From Gloeotrichia echinulata CP02 (GTDB taxonomy: Bacteria > Cyanobacteriota > Cyanobacteriia > Cyanobacteriales > Nostocaceae): DNA of 64,000 nt. Of the stretch, positions 45,140-53,541 are shown piece after piece. Under the pieces are notes generated by a model. That model was given only the letters and a program-made list of their open reading frames with translations, made no database searches and had not been told where the DNA came from. The first letter of the stretch is position 1; each line of letters starts with the position of its first letter. The DNA is taken from contig CP051187.1 of NCBI GenBank assembly GCA_038087035.1, positions 4,779,001 to 4,843,000 of the forward strand. Reading direction: 5' to 3'. Made by a program: the position numbers and the translations under genes.

Positions 45140-45534
45140 CTGGGTGAGGAAAGCAAGAATATATTAAGTATTGCGTAGCAAAAAAAATAGTGTATAGAAT
45201 TACCTTTGTTGGTAACACGGTCTTTTGTCTTATACATTTTATCTGTTATTAGGAACTTCCACACAAGCAAAACCGTTACATAAAACCTATTCATAACTAC
45301 TCACAAATAGACAAATCTACTCATGTTATGTAGTTTGATGCTTACTTCCTGATACCCTCCGGGAACGCTAAGAGCGAACATTCTGGCAACGTCGGCGTTA
45401 ACCCTTGATCAGAAGCAGGGAGCAAGGATCTCTTAGCAGGGAAAAGGTACAAACCGAACTACGTCCCGAAGTCGTAGGGGCGGGTGAGCGCGATATCCTC
45501 GTTAATAGTTGATGATCTTTATGAACCCTTCCCT
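45140..45534. other. Gene-free gap upstream of the sigma module
   Basis: AT-rich to ~45345, then GC-rich to 45530, with no ribosome site or protein-like frame. The promoter of the sigma module should be in the AT-rich part, but no clear -10/-35 pair can be chosen. The GC-rich part (CTCCGGGAACGCTAAGAGCG...) resembles dispersed cyanobacterial repeats. Confidence 0.5.
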
Positions 45535-46075
45535 GATGCGGAGCTTTTAGCCTCGTGGACAGAGCTTTTAGCCCAATAAATACAGTTCAGTTAAGGAAAA
45601 TTGTCGTAGGGGCACGGCACGAATAAAATTGTCATTAGAAGAAAAGATTTTGGATGCCGTGCCCCTACACTGTATACCATTTGAGTCTAACTGAACTGTA
45701 TTGGCTTTTAACCTCGTGAGCGGAGCTTTTAGCCTCGTGGACGGAGCTTTTAGCCTCGTGAGCGGAGCTTTTAGCCTCGTGGACGGAGCTTTTAGCCTCG
45801 TGGACGGAGCTTTTAGCCTCGTGAGCGGAGCTTTTAGCCTCGTGGACGGAGCTTTTAGCCTCGTGGACGGAGCTTTTAGCCTCGTGAGCGGAGCTTTTAG
45901 CCTCGTGAGCGGAGCTTTTAGCCTCGTGAGCGGAGCTTTTAGCCTCGTGAGCGGAGCTTTTAGCTTCGTGAGCGGAGCTTTTAGCCTCGTGAGCGGAGCT
46001 TTTAGCCTCGTGAGCGGAGCTTTTAGCTTCGTGAGCGGAGCTTTTAGCCTCGTGGACGGAGCTTTTAGCTTCATT
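45535..46075. repeat. Second 21-bp minisatellite, interrupted
   Basis: About 20 copies of GAGCGGAGCTTTTAGCCTCGT and the variant GGACGGAGCTTTTAGCCTCGT. Two units lie at 45535-45574, the main block at 45703-46075, and an M2 element separates them. As with the first minisatellite the unit is 21 bp and three frames stay open, producing artefact proteins (AHEAKSS, TRLKAPL, VSGAFSL). No ribosome site is seen. Confidence 0.92.
45573..45704. mobile_element. Small inverted-repeat element, family M2, inside the minisatellite
   Basis: Ends AATACAGTTCAGTTA (45579-45593) and TAACTGAACTGTATT (45688-45702), flanked by CCAA/TTGG. The interior has TAGGGGCACGGC and GCCGTGCCCCTA. A near-identical copy in opposite orientation is at 62825-62948, and a lone end is at 46299-46320. 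Confidence 0.85.
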
Positions 46076-46114
46076 AATGGAGTTCAGAGCTTCATTAATG
46101 AAGTTCCAAGTCTC

Positions 46115-46281
46115 TTGACACACTCCCTGATCTGAAAGTTCAGGGATTCTGGATTTAAACAGCAATAGCAGGCATAGCCCGTCTTACATCACTGAGCAAC
46201 GACAGACAATGCCCTGCCTGTTGCCACTATTTTACCAAAAAGCCGTCCTAGAAGAACGGCGGCTCTAGACCCAAACTTTCG
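46115..46281 (-). mobile_element. 167-bp non-autonomous IS200/IS605-type element
   Basis: On the minus strand TTAC (46285-46282) is followed by a left part with hairpin GCCGTTCTTCTAGGACGGC (46260-46242), and the right end has GAATCCCTGAACTTTCAG, CAGGGAG and GTCAA at 46115. Both ends have the layout of the tnpB elements, but there is no coding sequence. It looks like a PATE/MITE-type derivative mobilised by a TnpA elsewhere. Confidence 0.65.
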
Positions 46282-46298
46282 GTAAGCGGAGTAATCTC

Positions 46299-46320
46299 CT
46301 TAACTGAACCGTATTGCGCT
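46299..46320. repeat. Lone M2 element end
   Basis: CCTTAACTGAACCGTATTG matches one terminus of family M2 with one mismatch. It overlaps the last bases of the DUF2330 gene. Confidence 0.5.
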
Positions 46321-47689
46321 ATAATCCGATCCAAGCAATGAAATTTTCCCACCAGGAATTAGTCAGATGACCGACAGTCAAGTTCATTTTTTGGCGAATA
46401 TCTTGAATGTTCCAGTTAGTGAGCTTGGCTAGGGTTTGCGCCTCTTGTTCAAAACGCTGGGACAAAGACCGCTTGTATTGTTTACCGGCTTCACACTTGA
46501 TTTCGCCCCTGAATGGATGTTGCAAAATGTAACGCCCTTGGAAAGATTCGCGGTTGGATGTTGTTTGAAACATGGGGTCTTCAGGAAACTTGTTCCGGGT
46601 GTAGCGGACATGTAGACGGGTGATGAAGACATTACTGCTGAAAACGCGAGGACGAAAACCAGGAGATACTGGTACATTACTTTCAGAATTATTCTCTAGC
46701 CAGAACACACCTGCTTGCTTCAATTCCTCTGGCGTCAGAGGTTCAGCAGAACAGGGGTCACAACTACCCATATCCCATGCATATTCTAGAAATGCTACCT
46801 TTTTATCTTCTCTGGTGTAGCTAGTTTGAAACGTGGACTTGTAGAAATCGCCAAATTCATTTTTGACAAAGATGGGAATATTAACATTAGAGGGGATTTT
46901 AACTGTTCGGTAGTTAGTGATTTCTGCCTGTCCTTTGGGTGATAGGATATAAACAATCAAATCCTGCTCAGTCGTGGCATTAATCATACCTAACCGAATT
47001 GGCAGCATGAACTTAGGTGATTGGTAAGCAATTTGCAACGGACGCAGTAATTTATAGCCAGATTCCTCAAATTTATCTAAGTTGACTTTAGCAACGAAGA
47101 ATTTCATTGAAGAACGGATGTAAGGCTTGAGCAAATCTTTCGCGCCTCTGGGGATTTTATAGCCATTGCGGTTCAGCCAGGTTTCCAGTCCGCCAGATTC
47201 TTTCGCACTCAAAATCACAATATCGTATTCACCAACATTGAAACGCGCCTCAACAGTCACACCCAAACTGCGATTGCTTGTCGAATTCTCAAGTTGATTT
47301 ACTCTAGCACTAGGTGCTGGTAGAACTCGATTATACGGATAAATTGGGGCACATGGATCAGAATCGAAATATTCCACCAATCGCGGCGCACTAAAAGCAT
47401 CCAAACGCTCGATAATCTTAGGTTCAGCAACGTGAACTTGCTCTTTTTGCAGCACCGTGGGTACTGGGATGACGATAGCAAAATCTTTGACTTCGCCCTG
47501 AAAATCATTAGCCATTGTCAAAACAGTGCGATCGCCATCCCGCGCAATCACCACCTGAGAAGCTTGGTTATACAGCTTTGTATCCGCTTTAGCAACATAA
47601 AATCCACAAAACGCCCAAGCTGCAGGTGTAAAACACAGCAGCGCTACAAATACAAATAATAATGAAATTAAGAATCTAAAAGGCTTCAT
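46319..47689 (-). CDS. DUF2330 family secreted protein
   Basis: 456 residues. Signal peptide LISLLFVFVALLCFTPAAWA, then the family hallmark FCGFYVAKADTKLYNQASQV and VVIARDGDRTVLTMANDFQG. ARFNVGEYDIVILSAKESGG, LETWLNRNGYKIPRGA and FFVAKVNLDKFEESGYK are further conserved blocks. A Cys pair lies in MGSCDPCSAEPLTPEE. A C-terminal hydrophobic stretch is seen near TNSWWENFIAWIGL. The function is unknown; it is predicted extracytoplasmic. Its stop codon overlaps a lone M2 end, which may have altered the last residues. Confidence 0.9.
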   Translation of the reverse strand: MKPFRFLISLLFVFVALLCFTPAAWAFCGFYVAKADTKLYNQASQVVIARDGDRTVLTMANDFQGEVKDFAIVIPVPTVLQKEQVHVAEPKIIERLDAFSAPRLVEYFDSDPCAPIYPYNRVLPAPSARVNQLENSTSNRSLGVTVEARFNVGEYDIVILSAKESGGLETWLNRNGYKIPRGAKDLLKPYIRSSMKFFVAKVNLDKFEESGYKLLRPLQIAYQSPKFMLPIRLGMINATTEQDLIVYILSPKGQAEITNYRTVKIPSNVNIPIFVKNEFGDFYKSTFQTSYTREDKKVAFLEYAWDMGSCDPCSAEPLTPEELKQAGVFWLENNSESNVPVSPGFRPRVFSSNVFITRLHVRYTRNKFPEDPMFQTTSNRESFQGRYILQHPFRGEIKCEAGKQYKRSLSQRFEQEAQTLAKLTNWNIQDIRQKMNLTVGHLTNSWWENFIAWIGL

Positions 47690-47893
47690 TTATTAATAAT
47701 GACGTGAAGTTCAGATAAATATTGTACGCAGCTTACTTGACTTGTGGCATCACGCACCATTCTTTTCTTTACTGAAGCGATGATGTACCTGAACCGGAAT
47801 CGTTTACAGCTATGCCTAGCCTCCCCACTCCCTTACTCCCGATCTATGGCACAATGAAAGACGGTGATAAGAAAATATTGATAAGGTAATTTA

Positions 47894-49015
47894 GTGAGTC
47901 CAACTGCTCAAACCACAGCTAGTGCGCGACGTGTGGTATTTCCGTTTACAGCAATTGTGGGTCAGGAAGAAATGAAACTGGCGCTGCTGTTGAACGTGAT
48001 TGACCCGAAAATTGGTGGTGTAATGATCATGGGCGATCGCGGTACCGGTAAGTCCACAACTATCCGGGCCTTGGCCGATCTTTTACCAGAAATTTCGGTC
48101 GTTGCTAATGACCCCTTCAACAGCGACCCCACAGACCCCGATTTGATGAGTGATGAAGTCCGCCAATTGCTAATACAAGGGGCAGAAATTCCCGTAGACT
48201 TCAAAAAAGTCCAAATGGTAGACTTACCACTAGGCGCGACAGAAGACCGGGTTTGCGGCACTATCGACATCGAAAAGGCTTTATCTGAAGGTGTCAAAGC
48301 CTTTGAACCGGGATTGCTAGCCAAGGCTAATCGCGGTATCCTGTATGTAGATGAAGTCAACTTGCTAGATGACCACCTGGTAGACGTATTGCTCGACTCC
48401 GCCGCCAGTGGTTGGAACACTGTGGAACGGGAAGGTATTTCCATCCGTCACCCAGCGCGTTTCGTACTCGTCGGTTCTGGAAACCCCGAAGAAGGCGAAC
48501 TTCGCCCCCAACTCCTCGACCGCTTTGGAATGCACGCCGAAATCCACACGGTCAAAGAACCAGTCTTACGGGTGCAAATCGTCGAACAACGGGCAGAATT
48601 TGACCAAAATCCCCTAGCATACGTCGAAAAGTGCAAACCTGAACAAGAAGCACTACAGCAGCAAATTGTCAATGCTCAAAAACTCTTACCACAAGTAAAA
48701 AGTGAGTATGACCTGCGGGTAAAAATTTCGGAAATCTGCTCAGAATTAGATGTAGATGGTTTACGGGGTGACATCGTGACCAACCGCGCCGCCAAAGCCT
48801 TAACTGCATTTGAAGGACGCACCGAAGTTACCATTGACGATATTCGCCGTGTCATTACCTTATGTCTGCGTCACCGCCTACGCAAAGACCCCTTAGAATC
48901 AATTGATTCTGGCTACAAAGTAGCAAAAGCCTTTGCGCGAGTCTTTGGCGTCGAACTACCAGAAGATAATGCACAAAAAAACGGCACCGGTCAAAAGGTG
49001 GGAGTTAGGAATTAG
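47894..49015 (+). CDS. chlI: Magnesium chelatase ATPase subunit I
   Basis: 373 residues from GTG at 47894 (MSPTAQTTASARRVVFPFTA). It is the AAA+ subunit that drives Mg insertion into protoporphyrin IX with ChlD and ChlH, the first step of chlorophyll synthesis. Walker A is MGDRGTGKSTTIRALADLLP near residue 48. VDLPLGATEDRVCGTIDIEK is a family hallmark insertion. Walker B is GILYVDEVNLLDDHLVDVLL. The sensor region VLVGSGNPEEGELRPQLLDR and arginine finger follow. Length and all motifs are complete. No partner subunit is adjacent. Confidence 0.97.
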   Translation: MSPTAQTTASARRVVFPFTAIVGQEEMKLALLLNVIDPKIGGVMIMGDRGTGKSTTIRALADLLPEISVVANDPFNSDPTDPDLMSDEVRQLLIQGAEIPVDFKKVQMVDLPLGATEDRVCGTIDIEKALSEGVKAFEPGLLAKANRGILYVDEVNLLDDHLVDVLLDSAASGWNTVEREGISIRHPARFVLVGSGNPEEGELRPQLLDRFGMHAEIHTVKEPVLRVQIVEQRAEFDQNPLAYVEKCKPEQEALQQQIVNAQKLLPQVKSEYDLRVKISEICSELDVDGLRGDIVTNRAAKALTAFEGRTEVTIDDIRRVITLCLRHRLRKDPLESIDSGYKVAKAFARVFGVELPEDNAQKNGTGQKVGVRN

Positions 49016-49170
49016 GAATTAGGAGTTTGGAGTTTGGAGTTTGGAGTTAAAAATTTTAAGTTTTGAGTTGTGGGTTTTGTAACTCATAACTCATAACTCC
49101 TAACTCTTAACTCCTAACTTATTACTCATTACTCATTACTCATTACTCATTACTCCTAACTCTTAACTCC
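49009..49170. repeat. Heptamer-type arrays
   Basis: Tandem GGAGTTT and GGAATTA units, then AACTCAT/AACTCCT/TACTCAT units, roughly the complement of the first part, so the region can fold back on itself. STRR-like, between chlI and the small membrane protein gene. Confidence 0.85.
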
Positions 49171-49179
49171 TAACTAATT

Positions 49180-49482
49180 ATGAGATTTTGGCAATTTTGG
49201 TTCAACAGCTTTATTTTATCTAGCCAATATAACCCACCCCGGTTTGTTGAGTTATTAATGCTCATGGTAGCGATCGCCATGCTAGGAGTTGCCACGATTT
49301 TACCCGAAAAACCTTATTTAATACTGGGTTTGAGCTTAGTAGTTGGCGCATCAATTTCTATCTTAGTACGGGAAGCGATCGCTCCCTCACCCCAGGTGCG
49401 AATCACCCAACTAACAGCATTATTATTGTTATTCATCAGCCTCTACGGTTTTGCTGACTTACTCCTAACTCCTAACTCCTAA
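49180..49482 (+). CDS. Small hypothetical membrane protein
   Basis: 100 residues with three TM segments (VELLMLMVAIAMLGVATILP, YLILGLSLVVGASISILVRE, LTALLLLFISLYGFADLLLT). The last codons and the stop lie in another heptamer repeat (CTCCTAA). No Shine-Dalgarno sequence is evident, since heptamers fill the upstream region. No family is recognised. Confidence 0.6.
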   Translation: MRFWQFWFNSFILSSQYNPPRFVELLMLMVAIAMLGVATILPEKPYLILGLSLVVGASISILVREAIAPSPQVRITQLTALLLLFISLYGFADLLLTPNS

Positions 49483-49514
49483 ATCCTAACTCCGCGCCGT
49501 CGAATGATGATCTT

Positions 49515-49556
49515 CTGGGGCGCAAGGCCTTCTGGGGCGCAAGGCCTTGCGCCCCT
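49515..49556. repeat. Palindromic core repeat
   Basis: CTGGGGCGCAAGGCCT occurs twice and the second copy completes a 22-bp palindrome (GGGGCGCAAGG plus its complement, 49534-49555). It is the same core found in several small inverted-repeat elements here. Confidence 0.75.
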
Positions 49557-49643
49557 ACCAGAATTGTTCTCACATGGCCGATACAATTGGTGTTACCTTT
49601 ACCTCACCGGAACGGCGAAGTTGACAAGTTGACGAAGAGTTGC

Positions 49644-51008
49644 TTATTTTTTGTCAATTGCAAAACAGAAACGACCAACGACAGCTTGAGGATTACTATT
49701 GTTCATCACGTCAGTCGTTAAACTTTTTAACTCACCTAAAAACTGTGCCAAATTATAAGTTTTAGAACCATCTGTCAAGTTTGCGTCTGTGGAACTCCAC
49801 TCATCCCACCATTGCTGCTCTTGTAAATCTTTAGCAACAGCATCTACTGTCAGTAAATAGATGTTTGAGCTTATTTCGCTAGGTTTTATTTTGACAGTGA
49901 AGGATAAACCCTGTTCTTCTTGATTTGCTGGGTCTTTGAGTTTAAAGTCAGTCAATGAAAACGCTTTTTCTAAAGAAGAATTATCTATCTGACTTTGAGG
50001 ATTATCAATTTTCAATGATGAAATAATTGAAGTATCTTTAAACAGTAACGTATGTTTATATTTTTTGAAAGATACATCGTAATTGAGAGATATGTCATTT
50101 TTTTCTTTCTTGCCTATTTCTAACAACTCCAGACTCTCATTTTTATCTACTGCTAACTTACCGTTATTTAAAGACTGAGGTCTATTGATATCTAAATCGT
50201 TTGGTAGTTGTTTGGGTGCAGTTTTTTGAAAATGTGAGACTTCTTGGAGAAGATATTGGGGAGAAAAAATTACAGATTTACTATCTTCTGGTAATTTTTC
50301 TGTCAACTTACTAAAGTAGTTGTCGATATCTGAATATTTACCCAGAAAAATCACATAAAAAGGATGATATTTTTCGGACTGGTTTTTGCTGGTTGAATAG
50401 GGGAATTTTGGTGTAGTTACTTCTTCGGTATAGACTACACCGTTAAATTCACTTTTGACGGCAATAATTCCCACAGCATAGCCCTTTTCTTTTTGCTCGG
50501 CATTTAAGTAGTTTTTCTTGATCTCTTTGCTAACTTTTGTCACATCACTATTTTTTTGGTATAAATCAGTAAGTATTACTACTAGCCGATTATCCTGTGA
50601 TTGGGGTGTAATGGCTTTTTCGATTTGGCTGACGGATAAAGCTGGGTAATTAGGGTTTGTGCCGTTATAAAAGCCGGGTGATTGGGCATCTTGCTTGAAC
50701 TGTTCGCGGCTAATTTGCTGGGTGTTTGTTCCTAAGCGTTGGTATTCAACTTTTGAACTGCTGAGAGAAAATGTGCTGTCGAGTAATTCTAAGGTTTGGG
50801 CATAACGACTTTTGGTGTTAGTAGAGACATACCCCTCCATTGAAGGAGTACCATCTATGTAAATTGCGACTTCCAAATTTTGCGATATTGGCGCAGGGCT
50901 ACTCAGATTGGGTAAATTGCAAGGAAAATCGGGTGTTTTTGGTGGTTTACAGGAAACAACCAATATTAAAGTTGCAAATACTACTAATAGCCAGTTAGGT
51001 TTACGCAT
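49644..51008 (-). CDS. vWA-like lipoprotein
   Basis: 454 residues from ATG at 51008 (MRKPNWLLVVFATLILVVSC); a start at 51038 would add ten residues before the signal. The lipobox LVVSC predicts lipidation and membrane anchoring. VAIYIDGTPSMEGYVS is a MIDAS-like D-x-T-x-S motif and RLVVILTDLYQ a second metal-site strand, so a vWA fold is likely. The last ~200 residues are beta-rich, with no recognised domain. It is divergent from the tubulin-like/actin-like gene series, and probably a surface component of that system. Confidence 0.75.
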   Translation of the reverse strand: MRKPNWLLVVFATLILVVSCKPPKTPDFPCNLPNLSSPAPISQNLEVAIYIDGTPSMEGYVSTNTKSRYAQTLELLDSTFSLSSSKVEYQRLGTNTQQISREQFKQDAQSPGFYNGTNPNYPALSVSQIEKAITPQSQDNRLVVILTDLYQKNSDVTKVSKEIKKNYLNAEQKEKGYAVGIIAVKSEFNGVVYTEEVTTPKFPYSTSKNQSEKYHPFYVIFLGKYSDIDNYFSKLTEKLPEDSKSVIFSPQYLLQEVSHFQKTAPKQLPNDLDINRPQSLNNGKLAVDKNESLELLEIGKKEKNDISLNYDVSFKKYKHTLLFKDTSIISSLKIDNPQSQIDNSSLEKAFSLTDFKLKDPANQEEQGLSFTVKIKPSEISSNIYLLTVDAVAKDLQEQQWWDEWSSTDANLTDGSKTYNLAQFLGELKSLTTDVMNNSNPQAVVGRFCFAIDKK

Positions 51009-51543
51009 TTTTTTTGAATAATTAATAGATAGGTGCAATTAAATTTTGATGCTGAAGGGGCGCAGGACTTACTCAGGTGTCACACTCAACATATCCAGGA
51101 CTTACGCAACTGGCACATACAGCAGATTGCAGGTAAATGAGGTACAGATATTACAATGATTTTCAGGTAAATAGACCACGTGGTAGGGGCGCAAGGCCTT
51201 GCGCCCCTACAAGGATCTGTGGTTCAAATAAATGAAAATTGCTGTATGTCTTGGGTTACGAAGCTGGCTTCTGGTTACTTACTATAGATGCACCAAGCTT
51301 ATTTTTATTGAGAGAAAAATTGAGGTAATACAACTTGCAACAAAATGACTATAACAAGTAATTTTTAAGATTGTAAAGTATACTGCTTAACTTGATAATG
51401 TGTTTTTTTTAGCCATAATAGTCATTATATAGTGTTTTAAATATTATTTCTAGAAAAGAAATAACGAATCAATCTGGTTATTTTTTTATTTCTATAAATA
51501 GAATTTAAAACCAACAATATCAAAATTAATTAAGGGGGATTAA
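51009..51543. other. Divergent intergenic region with an M1 element
   Basis: About 535 bp between the lipoprotein gene and the 51544 gene. An M1 element occupies 51152-51246 (TACAATGATTTTCAGGTAAA at the left, AATGAAAATTGCTGTA at the right, GGGGCGCAAGG core). Upstream are two ACTTAC(T/G)CA motifs near 51068 and 51108. The AT-rich 51300-51535 should hold the promoter of the plus-strand series; no specific sites are assigned. Confidence 0.6.
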
Positions 51544-52017
51544 ATGAAGGCAGGCGAGATAATTAGGATTGTAATATTTGGCTTTGTGGGTTCTATCCTC
51601 ATGTTCTTTGTCCAACCGTGGATGTATGATAATCGGATAATCCCCATTAAAGATGTTTCTGTTGGTGATTGGCTAAGTGATCATTACAGTCCTGGTGCTT
51701 GGGTAGTTTTTGGTGTTTCGATAATTGCAACTGTTATTTGGTATGTATTAGCAGCAAATGCAAAAGTCCTGACTGCTAGTGAGACTGATAGATGGCGAGT
51801 GATTTGGTTCGTATTATTATTATTGCCACTTATCAGCATTGGTTTAGGAATTTCAGTTTTTAACAATAGCAATGATGCTCTAGTTTCGTTGACTGGTTTT
51901 TATATTATTGATGCCATACTCATATTATATTGGTTGCCCACAGGAACCAGTTCTCCCAGTCTTTTAATGTATATTCCGCCAGGTGCGCGTCTACTACGTC
52001 GTATTGTAGGAGGTTAG
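51544..52017 (+). CDS. Small membrane protein, first gene of tubulin-like locus
   Basis: 157 residues, three to four TM segments (IVIFGFVGSILMFFVQPWMY, GAWVVFGVSIIATVIWYVLA, WFVLLLLPLISIGLGISVF, FYIIDAILILYWLPTG), ending in a basic cytoplasmic tail (GARLLRRIVGG). GGGGG lies just upstream of the ATG. Its stop is 2 bp before the start of the tubulin-like gene, so the two are translationally coupled and the product may anchor the tubulin-like protein to the membrane. No family is recognised. Confidence 0.75.
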   Translation: MKAGEIIRIVIFGFVGSILMFFVQPWMYDNRIIPIKDVSVGDWLSDHYSPGAWVVFGVSIIATVIWYVLAANAKVLTASETDRWRVIWFVLLLLPLISIGLGISVFNNSNDALVSLTGFYIIDAILILYWLPTGTSSPSLLMYIPPGARLLRRIVGG

Positions 52018-52019
52018 AA

Positions 52020-53522
52020 ATGACGCTTTATGTAATTGGAATTGGCGGTACAGGTTCTAAGTGTTTAGAGGCAATTACTCAACTAGCTGCTGTGGGTTTA
52101 TTTTTTCAAGAACCAATAAAACTGTTATTCATCGATGCTGATGAAACTAATGGTAACTTAGAGCGTTCTAGAAGCAGTCTCAGCATTTACCAGAGAAATT
52201 TTAATCTCATGTCAGGGGATAAACAGCAGTATGCTTGGTTGAGAACCCCTTTAGAGTCTTATAATGTGTGGTCGCCCTTTGGGAATACTAGTGCTAACAA
52301 AAATCTCGGGGCATTTTTTAATTACAACAACCTGAAGCAAAAAAGTCAAGCTTTAGGTAATTTATTTGATGTTCTCTACTCTAAAGAAGAACGGGAAGCA
52401 AACTTAGATATCGGCTTTCGGGGTAGACCTGCAATTGGCTCCGGGGTGATGAGTCGCATCGATTTAGATAGTCTAAACGAAGAGCCTTGGAGTAGTATAA
52501 TTGGACAAATTCAAGCCGATACAGGCGGTGGTAAGTCTGTAAAAGTATTCCTCTGCGGCTCAATTTTTGGGGGAACTGGAGCTTCTGGACTACCAACAAT
52601 AGCGCGTTTGTTGGATAATAAGTTAAAAAAAGAAAATGTCCGGGAGAATGTAAAAATCGCCTGCTTGTTCTTATTACCCTACTTTGGTTTTACACCCAAA
52701 GCAGGGGAAAATAAAAATGAAGTCTATGCCCGTTCGGAACAATTTTTACTGAATACTGAAGGTGCTTTGCGTTATTACGTTAATCAGGCAGAGCAATTTG
52801 ACACAGTATATTTGTTAGGAAACCAAAATCTTTCCCAGTTTAATTTCAGTATTGGCAAAAATACTCAACGCAACGCAACTCATTTTGTTGAATTTTACGC
52901 AGCCTTAGCAGCAAGGCATTTTTCCTCCTACAGTCCCAAACAACAGGAAAAAGTAGTATTAATTAGCCGCGAGAATAATAATAGTATCACCTGGGGCGAC
53001 TTGCCAGAACAGGAATTGGTGCGAGCAGAATTAGTTAATGCTACTCGCTTTGTCTATGTTTGGTTAGGTAACATTGCTCCTGAACTGGCGGATGCGAGAA
53101 AAATGGGTGTCAGGAGATTCCAAGATGCTGCTCCCTGGTTTAGTAAATTTTTCAGTGCTGGGGGAGGAGGATTTTTTGGGAACCGGGATTTACCCGATTT
53201 TAATCAAGCAAGTCAACAAGAAGCAATTGAATCAATTACTGGATGGTGTCAAAATTATCTGAATTGGATTCTTGATATTCACCGTTGTGGTGGAGACGAT
53301 ATTAAGCTGTTTAACTATTCCGTTTTAGCGAAGTTAGACGGTCAACTGAGGGGAGAAGAGCTTTCGGATTTGGTCGTTGGGGATAATCGTGACAAAGGTA
53401 GTAAAGCTAGGGACACAGTACAAAACCTCAAAGCAAGATTGCTAGATGGAAATAACTTTACAGCACCTAATCAAGGTACAACAGGTTTAGCAAAGGCTTT
53501 GTATATCTTATGTAGGCTTTAA
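52020..53522 (+). CDS. Tubulin-like GTPase (Tubulin_2 family)
   Basis: 500 residues from ATG at 52020, with a perfect AGGAGG 6-7 bp upstream; the longer frame from 51930 is rejected. MTLYVIGIGGTGSKCLEAIT is the first nucleotide-binding loop. CGSIFGGTGASGLPTIARLL near residue 180 is the tubulin/FtsZ-type glycine loop (GGTGxSG). VYLLGNQNLSQFNFSIGKNT and ATHFVEFYAALAARHFSSY match the rest of the Tubulin_2 family. It should bind GTP and may polymerise. Known relatives occur with Hsp70/actin-like partners. It is coupled to the membrane-protein gene before it and 19 bp from the ATPase gene after it. Confidence 0.85.
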   Translation: MTLYVIGIGGTGSKCLEAITQLAAVGLFFQEPIKLLFIDADETNGNLERSRSSLSIYQRNFNLMSGDKQQYAWLRTPLESYNVWSPFGNTSANKNLGAFFNYNNLKQKSQALGNLFDVLYSKEEREANLDIGFRGRPAIGSGVMSRIDLDSLNEEPWSSIIGQIQADTGGGKSVKVFLCGSIFGGTGASGLPTIARLLDNKLKKENVRENVKIACLFLLPYFGFTPKAGENKNEVYARSEQFLLNTEGALRYYVNQAEQFDTVYLLGNQNLSQFNFSIGKNTQRNATHFVEFYAALAARHFSSYSPKQQEKVVLISRENNNSITWGDLPEQELVRAELVNATRFVYVWLGNIAPELADARKMGVRRFQDAAPWFSKFFSAGGGGFFGNRDLPDFNQASQQEAIESITGWCQNYLNWILDIHRCGGDDIKLFNYSVLAKLDGQLRGEELSDLVVGDNRDKGSKARDTVQNLKARLLDGNNFTAPNQGTTGLAKALYILCRL

Positions 53523-53541
53523 AAAGTAAATTGGTAAATTT

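Noticed and set aside
45568..46165. Three open frames of 144-168 codons (AHEAKSS, TRLKAPL and VSGAFSL repeats)
   Set aside because: Same artefact in the second 21-bp minisatellite; three frames are open at once over the same DNA.
47962..48672. Minus- and plus-strand frames up to 160 codons inside chlI
   Set aside because: Shadows of a clearly conserved gene with strong third-position bias.
51930..52019. Upstream extension of the tubulin-like protein by 30 codons
   Set aside because: It overlaps the preceding gene; the ATG at 52020 has a perfect AGGAGG and begins directly with the glycine loop strand.
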